Below, piece by piece: positions 57,489 to 64,000 of a stretch of DNA of 64,000 bases. A program made the position numbers and the translations under genes. Positions within the stretch are counted from its first letter, which is position 1, and each line of letters opens with the position of its first letter. Source of the DNA: Pseudoruegeria sp. HB172150 (GTDB taxonomy: Bacteria > Pseudomonadota > Alphaproteobacteria > Rhodobacterales > Rhodobacteraceae); the NCBI RefSeq assembly GCF_013184805.1, contig NZ_JAATNG010000008.1, forward strand, positions 102,427-166,426. Direction: 5' to 3'. The notes beneath the pieces are model-generated. The model saw nothing but the letters and a program-made list of their open reading frames with translations. It did no database searches and was not told the origin of the DNA.

Positions 57489-58718
57489 TTGACCCGCAGG
57501 CTAGATCATCCGGCCCGACATCATCCGGCCACACCACGACAATGCGGTTTCGGGATTCCGGCCGCCGCCCTGTTCCTGATGCTTGCCTGCCTGGTGGCGG
57601 GCTGTGCTGGCAAGGATTCCCACGTTCCGGCGGCGGAGATCCTGGACGAATACCGGAAGCGCAATGCGGCGTTGCCCACCGTGACGCATACGTCGGATGC
57701 AAGGTTGCTTTCCGGTGGCTTCTCGCCGGGGATCAAGGGGGAAACCATCGCACTTGACGGTGACAGCTCCGACGGACAGACGGCCTACGAGGTGCGGCTT
57801 GCCTCGATGTCAGCGACCGACGCTGTGGAAATGTTGCAGACAATGTTCCAGGCCGAACAGGACGACGGAACATTTTCGGCCGGCGCCAAGTCGGCATCGA
57901 ATGCGGTGTTCATCAGGGGCGAGGCGCAGCTGGTCGACCAGGCGCTTCGTATCCTGCGGAACTCGGACGATGCGGTGCGGCACGTTTTCATCGAAGCGCT
58001 GGTCATCGAGTTCAACAAGGAGCGCGTCAGCGACTTTGGCTCGCAGGTTTCCGGCGGGGCTTCCGGCACCTTTGCCGACATCTTTCTGGACATCGCCTCG
58101 CCGGGGAACAACCTGGCATTCTACTACGACAGTCTGATCTCGAATGACGAGACCAGTTTCTCGCTCGCGCTTGATCTGCTTGAGGAATATGCAATCGCCC
58201 GCGTTGTCAGCCGCCCCTACCTGGCGACGGTCAGCGGCCGGCAGGCCAAGCTGGAGATTGCCGAAGACCGTTTCGTCTACGGCGAATTCGACGGCGAGAC
58301 GCTGGTCAACGATGTCAGCAGTGGAGTGACTGTCGAGATCCTGCCCGTTGTCACGAACGGCGGTGACATTCTCGTCGAGTTCACCGTCACCGAGTCACGC
58401 TTCCTGTCCGTCGAAGACGACGTTTCCGTCGTTCGCTCGCGTAACGAAGTACAGTCTGCGGCGACGGTGCCCAGCGGTCGCACCATCGCGATCGGCGGTC
58501 TGTCTCTGAGTTCGCGCGCCAGCTTTCGTGCAGGCTTGCCCGGCGCGGACCAATTTCCGCCTTTGACAGCGGTGTTGGGTCACAAGGCGACCGCGGCGGA
58601 AGATACCGAGATCATGATCCTGATCACGCCCCGAGTCTGGCATCCAGGCATGAACATCCCGGTGCCGAGCGAGAAAGCTATCCGCGAGGCAGCCGCGCTC
58701 GACCGCAAAAGCGGCTGA
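57489..58718 (+). CDS. Orphan secretin-domain lipoprotein
   Basis: A 409-residue lipoprotein with a signal ending LFLMLACLVAGC, then an N1-like ring domain (YEVRLASMSATDAVEMLQTMF) and a C-terminal secretin domain. That domain shows VEILPVVTNGGDILVEF, VPSGRTIAIGGLSL, and the closing EIMILITPRVW. It is short for a GspD/PilQ (usually 600 or more), and no other secretion-system gene is near. The start is uncertain. TTG 57489 is used; an ATG at 57542 in a different frame would make a normal short signal if a base were missing, and ATG 57333 extends the frame without conserved residues. Convergent with the histidine kinase. Confidence 0.75.
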   Translation: MTRRLDHPARHHPATPRQCGFGIPAAALFLMLACLVAGCAGKDSHVPAAEILDEYRKRNAALPTVTHTSDARLLSGGFSPGIKGETIALDGDSSDGQTAYEVRLASMSATDAVEMLQTMFQAEQDDGTFSAGAKSASNAVFIRGEAQLVDQALRILRNSDDAVRHVFIEALVIEFNKERVSDFGSQVSGGASGTFADIFLDIASPGNNLAFYYDSLISNDETSFSLALDLLEEYAIARVVSRPYLATVSGRQAKLEIAEDRFVYGEFDGETLVNDVSSGVTVEILPVVTNGGDILVEFTVTESRFLSVEDDVSVVRSRNEVQSAATVPSGRTIAIGGLSLSSRASFRAGLPGADQFPPLTAVLGHKATAAEDTEIMILITPRVWHPGMNIPVPSEKAIREAAALDRKSG

Positions 58719-58942
58719 GGTTTCCCGGATCCCGGCCATTGCGGTGCGGAGGGCGCTTTTCGGGAAGGCCGGTTACTTTTTGAGATCTCCGGTCCGTTCA
58801 AGTGGCAGCTGGCTGGCGACGCGGGGCAACGGCCGGGATCGCTCCGGCGCGGAAATGAAGGCCGGTCTGCCGAACACATGGCATTTGAAGGGACCGCTAT
58901 CGGCTGAGACCTGCATTTCATCACTCAGATGACCATGCATCA

Positions 58943-61033
58943 TCACCGTTTCCCTTCAAACGGCGTCTGCTCGTACTGCACGGCCTTGAGCGTGAACGTG
59001 AATGTGCTGCCGATCCCGGGTGAGCTCTCTACACGGATGTCACCGCCCTGCGCACGGGCAAGTTCCCGCGAGACGGTGAGGCCGATGCCCGTGCCGCCAT
59101 GTTTTCGGATATCCGTCGCGTCCAATTGGTGAAACGGGCGAAAGACGCTCGCCAGGTCCTCTGCCCTGATGCCGACGCCGCTATCTGAAACAGCGAATTC
59201 GACCGTCTCCCCGACCGGACGGGCGCTTATGCGGACATTGCCTGCATCGGTAAACTTGATCGCATTGCCAACCAGATTCAGCAGTATCTGCCTGGCGTGG
59301 GTGAACTCGGCCCAGACGTCTTCCGCTTCGCATTGCACCTCGAAGACCAGGTTCTTGTTTTCGGCCAGCGGCCGCATCTGCTCACTCACGGCATCGAGGA
59401 GTTCCCGGACCGTGCATGGTTGCAGGTTGGCTCGGAGCGTTCCGGCATCGATCGCCGCGTAGTCGAGCAGTTCGTCGATCAGGAACATGAGCCGGTCGCA
59501 GGAACGGGTCTGAAGTTCGACTTTCGAACTCAAAGTCGAAACCAGTTCGTCAAGCGACCGTTCCATCGCATCGGCGTCCCGGCGCGGGTCCCTGATCTTC
59601 TGTGCGAGCGCCCTGACCGGCTGCAGGTGGTCTGCGTTCTGCAGGAAGCGCGCGACGCCGTAGATGACCGTCATTGGTGTGCGCAACTCGTGGCTCAGCG
59701 TGCTCAGAAACCCGGTCTTGGCCCGGTTGGCTGCCTCGGCCTGCGCCTTCGCTTCGTTGAGTTCGGTCACATCGATACGCATGCAGACGACGTCGCCGCT
59801 TTCTGTGCGGAGGTCGACAGATTTGATAGATCTGCCGGTGGAGAACCTTCGTATATGCCCCTTCGTGTCCTTGCCGAAGGCCGCAAGCTGGTCCTGCACC
59901 CACTGCTCTTCTTCCCCTTCGGGCACGTCGACGAGGCGGCACTGCACCCCGGCACGAACGAGATCCTCATATCGTGCTCCCCGGCTGATATGGGACTCTA
60001 TCGGCTGGTAGATGGTCACATATGCCACGTTGAAAGCGGTGAGACGGCCATCCGGGTCATACATGGCAAAGCCGCTGTCCATCGCCTGGATCGCATTCGC
60101 AAACCGCCGTTGCGCCAGGCGGCGGCTCTCTGACGAGTAGATCAGGTAGCCCAGCGTTCCCAGGATCAGAAGGCCGACCAGCCCCATCAGCCCGTAGTCG
60201 CGGAGATAGGTGGGCGACACCTTTGGCCAGCCGCCGGCCGTGGTCGCCATCATCACCCAGTCGCCACCCGAGAAATCGAATTCGAGCCGGACGGGATCGC
60301 GGTCTGCGATGGCGGGGTCGCCGTAGATGGCGCGGTCCACGGTTCCGTCCGGACCGACAGATGCGACGAACACGTCAAGGGTGTCCGCCGTGTCGTGAAG
60401 GCCGATATCCGCGAAGAAGGTTTCGATATCGAGGACCAGAGAGACGATGCCCCAGAGCGCCCCGGCCCCGTCGTTCCCGCTGTTTCGCAGAAACACGGGC
60501 TGGCGCATGATGATGCCCAGCCCGCCCTGCACCAGATCGACGGGTCCGGCCACCTGGGCCGATTTGGTTTCGACCGCTTCCATCACTTCCGGCAATTGCG
60601 AGGGCGTCGTGTTGTAGTCGAGCCCGATGGCCGCCTCATTGCCCTCACGCGGGTAAATGTACCGGATCACGAGGCCCGGAGCGGCGGCGACGTTCAGGAC
60701 CGCCTTGTTGCCGCCAAACACCCCGGCCGCTGCCCGCTCGTAGGTAGCCTGATCCATCCCCGGATGGGAGGCGATGGAGAACGCCAGATCCTGGATCTTC
60801 AGGGTGCTTTCGACGACTGCCTCTTCGATCTCTTCGCGTATCTCGATCAGTTCGATCGTTGTGTCGAGTTTCAGATCCTGGAGGTAGTTCCGGTAGATCA
60901 GCCGCTCGATTTCCATCGACGCCAGGACGAGCATAGCGGTGGCGATCAACAGCGCTATCGCTGTGATGATTTTCGTCGATTTCGGGGAACGGAGGGCGCG
61001 CCCCATGGATCCTGCCGGAATCAACCGTTTCAT
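58943..61033 (-). CDS. CHASE-PAS hybrid-less sensor histidine kinase
   Basis: A 696-residue membrane kinase. TM1 covers about residues 21-40 and TM2 about 282-299. Between them lies a CHASE extracellular domain with the typical IYPREGNEAAIGLDY at about 126-140. A PAS domain follows (about 312-425), then a HisKA H-box STLSHELRTPM with His448 and a HATPase domain (LLNLVGNAIKF, DSGVGI, GGTGIGLTVS). It has no receiver domain, and no partner response regulator is seen in the window. The ligand is unknown. Starts at ATG 61033. Confidence 0.92.
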   Translation of the reverse strand: MKRLIPAGSMGRALRSPKSTKIITAIALLIATAMLVLASMEIERLIYRNYLQDLKLDTTIELIEIREEIEEAVVESTLKIQDLAFSIASHPGMDQATYERAAAGVFGGNKAVLNVAAAPGLVIRYIYPREGNEAAIGLDYNTTPSQLPEVMEAVETKSAQVAGPVDLVQGGLGIIMRQPVFLRNSGNDGAGALWGIVSLVLDIETFFADIGLHDTADTLDVFVASVGPDGTVDRAIYGDPAIADRDPVRLEFDFSGGDWVMMATTAGGWPKVSPTYLRDYGLMGLVGLLILGTLGYLIYSSESRRLAQRRFANAIQAMDSGFAMYDPDGRLTAFNVAYVTIYQPIESHISRGARYEDLVRAGVQCRLVDVPEGEEEQWVQDQLAAFGKDTKGHIRRFSTGRSIKSVDLRTESGDVVCMRIDVTELNEAKAQAEAANRAKTGFLSTLSHELRTPMTVIYGVARFLQNADHLQPVRALAQKIRDPRRDADAMERSLDELVSTLSSKVELQTRSCDRLMFLIDELLDYAAIDAGTLRANLQPCTVRELLDAVSEQMRPLAENKNLVFEVQCEAEDVWAEFTHARQILLNLVGNAIKFTDAGNVRISARPVGETVEFAVSDSGVGIRAEDLASVFRPFHQLDATDIRKHGGTGIGLTVSRELARAQGGDIRVESSPGIGSTFTFTLKAVQYEQTPFEGKR

Positions 61034-62053
61034 ACTCGTAAGCTTCGGCTTCTACTCATTAGCCTCCCCCAGTTGCGAAGGTTTCGCGTTTAAGGCGACG
61101 CTGTCAATTGATGCTAGCGCTGGAGCGACGCAGGGCGGGCTGGCCACATCAACATGTATGCAGTCAGGCAACAGCGCGCATGCTGCGGATCCGTTGAAAC
61201 TTCGCTCTCTATTGCGTCGTCAACGCGACCTTGGTCGCGGACGTAGCCTCTGCCATTTCATGGATGCCAGACAGGGGGGGCTTCAAGCGACGTTTGACTT
61301 CGCAAAACGGAATCTTGTTCGCTGAAATTTGGCGTGGCAAGCACTGAAAAAATCTGTGGCGAGCCACAGTTGTGCGTTGACAGAAAAATCTTCAGTGACG
61401 CCGGAAGAGGGTCGAAGAGGCCGGAAGAGACCGGAAGGCGCGTGAAAACAGGGCGTTAGACGACGCGTGAGAGTGCTGTGCTCGTTGGCGCCAAAACTTC
61501 AGTAAACAGCCGACTTGGCGCGAAATAGCGTGGTTGCGGCCGAGGTGCCGAGGCGGCGAGGCACTGGGCCAGAACGCGAAGAAACCCCTTTTAAACTTGG
61601 TTTAAACGGCCCAAGAGGATCCTGTGAGGCCCCAAAATCGACGCATATGCCAAGTCTGAACATGCAACTGGCGTTGCAGGTTTGGTGATGCGGTTGCATG
61701 TTCGATGTAACTCACTGAAATGGCGGGAAGATGTGTGTAGCCGGTTGGGGCGATCTGAGCGCTCTAACTTGCAACCGATTTTCGCCGGTTCCAGCCATGC
61801 CGGCGTGCCACCCGGTGCTGCGCCCAGAACGGTGATTCGGTAAGAAAAGCTATTCGGATTGATAGCAGGCCACTGCCCATTTCTCGCCGAAGTCCTCCGA
61901 GAGATGGAGCATTTCAATATCGTTGTCGCGGATAACTGGATACTCGCGCCAAATGTCTCCTGCTGTACATTGATCCGCCCAAACTGCTGGTACCATTGCC
62001 GCTACATTGTGAACGCCTTGCCCGATGGTAGGCACAAAAGGAGTGGATTGGAC
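61034..62053. other. 1-kb gene-poor region
   Basis: It holds no convincing gene. The stretch around 61,390-61,440 is purine-rich with repeated CCGGAAGAG-like units (CCGGAAGAGG, CCGGAAGAGA, CCGGAAGGCG). Near 61,590-61,610 there is TTTTAAACTTGGTTTAAAC. A minus-strand frame of 61 codons at 61,850-62,035 looks somewhat protein-like (LHLSEDFGEKWAVACYQSE) and could be a gene remnant, but has no family match I know. AT content is higher than around it. Confidence 0.5.
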
Positions 62054-63727
62054 ATGAGCGATACAGCTATCAGCCGACGCGAATTCAACACAGGTGTCAC
62101 AGCAACCGCGGCGATTGCAGGAACTGCCGGACGCGCGCTGGCGCAGGCGTCGGGCCCTTTCGATCTAGTCATCCTGAACGGCAGGGTCATGGATCCTGAG
62201 ACCGGGTTCGACGAAGTTGCCCATGTCGGGATCAAGGACGGCCGGATCGCCGCGATCACCACAGATGAGATTACCGGAGAGCGCACGATCGATGCCGCGG
62301 ACCACGTGGCTGCGCCCGGCTTCATCGACACGCATTTCCATTGGGTCCGCCCCATGGGCCACAAGCTCGCACTCCGGGATGGCCGCACGACGGTGATGGA
62401 TCTTGAGATGGGCACGCTCGGGACCCTCGTCAACGACTGGTACGCCATGCGGGAAGGGACGACGCAGATCAACTATGGCTGCGCCTCCTCGCATGAGATG
62501 GCGCGCGCCTACGTCCTGGACGGGATCACCACCCTCGACTGCCCCGAGGCGCTGAACCACCGCGGGTCGGACAAGACCGGCTGGGCCCTGACCAGGCCCG
62601 ACATCAATCAGGGCAATGATATCCTGCGGGTCATCGACGAAGGGCTGGCGGCCGGTGCGATCGCAATGGGCTCGACCTTGGGCTACATGCGCGACGGCGC
62701 CAGTGCCCGCGAGGTGTTCGAGCTTCAGAAGACAGCCGGAAACTATGGTCGCCCCTCGGCCTTCCACTTCCGCTACACGCCGGGCACCGACACGACGGAA
62801 TCGAACGGCATCCAGGAGATGCTGGCGAATGCCGCGGCCCTCGGCGCGCCCGCCATCGCCTGCCACTTCAACAACCCCGGATACAATCTCGTGCACGAGT
62901 TGCTGACCAGGATGCGTGGGCAGGGAATGAACGTCTGGGGGGAGCTTTACCCTTATGCCGCGGGCTCGACCGCGCTGAACGCCGTATTCCTGGAGCCGGA
63001 AGTCTGGGTCGACCAGCTTGGCTATCGCTACGAGGACACGATCCAGGACGTACTGACTGGCGAGTGGTACACTGCGGAAAGCCGGGCCGAGATGATCGCG
63101 TCGGAACCCGCCCGTCTTGTCCTTGTCTACAAGATGCCCCCGGAGGCCATCGTCGACTGGCTGAAGATGCCGGATGTGGCGATCGCCTCGGACACCGTGC
63201 CGATCCTCGGGGACATTCCCTGGGACACGTCCTACGAGGACCTGCCCAACAGCCACCCGCGCGGCGCCGGCAGCTTCGCGAAGGCCCTGCGGCTGGGGCG
63301 CGAGAACGGAATCCCGCTGATGCAATCGGTGGCCCAGACCAGCTGGAACTCGGCCCGCCCGTTCAGCGAGATGGGTCTGAAGTCGATGCAGGAACGCGGC
63401 CGGATGCAGGAAGGCATGATCGCCGACATCACGGTTTTCGATCCCGAGACGGTGATGGACAACGCGACCTATGAGCAGGGCACGCTGCCCTCGACTGGGA
63501 TCCCCTATGTCATCGTGAACGGCACGGTGGTGGTGGACGATTCCGAGGTGCTGAAGGACGTCAATCCGGGCCAGCCGATCCGGTTCGAGCCGCAGGAGAG
63601 CCTGTTGGAGCCGCTGGAGGTCAGCACCTGGACGCAGACTTTCTATGCCGTGCCGCAGGACTTCGGTGGTGGCGTGCCCGGTACCCAGCCGCAGTATGAC
63701 CACCGCATCATCAGGTGCTGCGACTAG
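62054..63727 (+). CDS. Tat-exported amidohydrolase (N-acyl-D-amino-acid deacylase-like)
   Basis: A 557-residue metal-dependent hydrolase. The N-terminal Tat signal has SRREFNTGVTATAAIAG. The amidohydrolase core has the metal-site start APGFIDTHFHWVRP (HxH), SNGIQEMLANAAALGAPAI, and the late block IASDTVPILGDIPWDTS followed by SHPRGAGSFAKAL. It ends with the usual composite beta part (EGMIADITVFDPETV). It resembles D-aminoacylases, but a Tat signal means it works in the periplasm. ATG 62054 is preferred, since the frame upstream has no conserved residues. The substrate is unknown. Confidence 0.85.
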   Translation: MSDTAISRREFNTGVTATAAIAGTAGRALAQASGPFDLVILNGRVMDPETGFDEVAHVGIKDGRIAAITTDEITGERTIDAADHVAAPGFIDTHFHWVRPMGHKLALRDGRTTVMDLEMGTLGTLVNDWYAMREGTTQINYGCASSHEMARAYVLDGITTLDCPEALNHRGSDKTGWALTRPDINQGNDILRVIDEGLAAGAIAMGSTLGYMRDGASAREVFELQKTAGNYGRPSAFHFRYTPGTDTTESNGIQEMLANAAALGAPAIACHFNNPGYNLVHELLTRMRGQGMNVWGELYPYAAGSTALNAVFLEPEVWVDQLGYRYEDTIQDVLTGEWYTAESRAEMIASEPARLVLVYKMPPEAIVDWLKMPDVAIASDTVPILGDIPWDTSYEDLPNSHPRGAGSFAKALRLGRENGIPLMQSVAQTSWNSARPFSEMGLKSMQERGRMQEGMIADITVFDPETVMDNATYEQGTLPSTGIPYVIVNGTVVVDDSEVLKDVNPGQPIRFEPQESLLEPLEVSTWTQTFYAVPQDFGGGVPGTQPQYDHRIIRCCD

Positions 63728-63848
63728 GAATGCATTCTGAAATGGGCCGTTCCGGTTGACCGGGGCCGCGTCACTTACGACCGGTAAAGGTGAAGCCCGG
63801 GCATATAGTGCAGCGATAGCCAAGACCAGCTCAAAGGGAGACTCCCAG

Positions 63849-64000
63849 ATGAAACCCGACGACTTCGAGAAACTCGTGGAAGAGATATCTGACGCAGGGA
63901 CAGACGCCGCGCTGCGCGTGGACAGTGACGTGACTGAGCCGGGCGGCATGGATCGACGGACGTTCTTCGCAACAGCCGCCGGGTCCGCCGCCGGGGCCGC
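63849..64000 (+). CDS. Second Tat-exported protein (3' partial)
   Basis: Only 50 residues are visible. A long acidic leader (MKPDDFEKLVEEISDAGTDA) precedes a twin-arginine motif, MDRRTFFATAAGSAAGAA, so a Tat-secreted enzyme is likely. AAAGGGAGA lies before the ATG. It is 121 bp downstream of the amidohydrolase gene and may be in the same operon. The family cannot be read from this fragment. Confidence 0.6.
   Translation, partial: MKPDDFEKLVEEISDAGTDAALRVDSDVTEPGGMDRRTFFATAAGSAAGA

Noticed and set aside
61591..61917. Minus-strand 108-codon frame in the gene-poor region
   Set aside because: Composition and sequence look random, and no ribosome-binding site was seen.

Overview
The window reads as a chromosomal segment of an alphaproteobacterium, most likely Rhodobacterales (Roseobacter/Rhodobacter group). 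The grounds are high GC, many ATGA stop/start overlaps, and several Rhodobacterales-typical neighbourhoods: rsmB-heparinase-purH, trxB-lrp, hsp20-DUF1150, a BamF-type lipoprotein, Hint-domain proteins and 3'-end-associated intergenic repeats. No rRNA, tRNA, CRISPR, prophage or intact insertion sequence was seen. Genes are densely packed on both strands, and two gene-free stretches (about 56,854-57,488 and 61,034-62,053) stand out.

Region 1 (1-10,493, all +) is the distal part of an assimilatory nitrate operon. It holds the end of a double-ATPase nitrate ABC transporter subunit, a single-domain globin, a GAF-repeat protein, nirB, nirD, the molybdenum nitrate reductase nasA, a YbiB-like phosphoribosyltransferase homologue and the fused siroheme synthase cysG. 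Together these import nitrate, reduce it to nitrite and ammonium, and make the siroheme that NirB needs. The globin, GAF and YbiB-like members are accessory genes whose roles are inferred.

Region 2 (10,689-22,000) is mixed: a DadA-like FAD oxidoreductase, an LpxR-type lipid A deacylase, a Hint-domain protein, rpsD, an AraC regulator, a small monooxygenase, a methyltransferase, an overlapping hisC-tyrA-extensin-like operon, an L,D-transpeptidase, and a TetR regulator with its membrane-protein partner behind a perfect 14-bp palindrome. A 58-bp repeat occurs twice here in inverted orientation, each time just after a stop codon.

Region 3 (22,134-32,937) is the rbfA-truB-rpsO-pnp translation/RNA-decay cluster on the minus strand. 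It is interrupted by a plus-strand PAP2 phosphatase gene between rpsO and pnp and by other genes between its members. dapB, an SdhAF4-like gene and rsmB follow.

Region 4 (33,023-45,244) is rich in purine biosynthesis: purH, purK, purE and purC, with an NAD-binding oxidoreductase overlapping both purE and purK. It also holds lspA, bamF, a lipase, a DMT exporter with a divergent Lrp regulator, and a heat-shock module (hsp20-DUF1150) preceded by a strong RpoH-like promoter.

Region 5 (45,350-56,853) carries a probably frameshifted GST gene, a fused ATP sulfurylase/APS kinase, trxB-lrp, a Trk/Ktr potassium system, a second Hint protein, pgeF, a MidA/NDUFAF7-like methyltransferase, lgt and ubiK. 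Region 6 (57,489-64,000) carries an orphan lipoprotein secretin convergent with a CHASE-PAS histidine kinase, a gene-poor kilobase, and two Tat-exported proteins. The first of these is a D-aminoacylase-type amidohydrolase and the second is cut by the window end.
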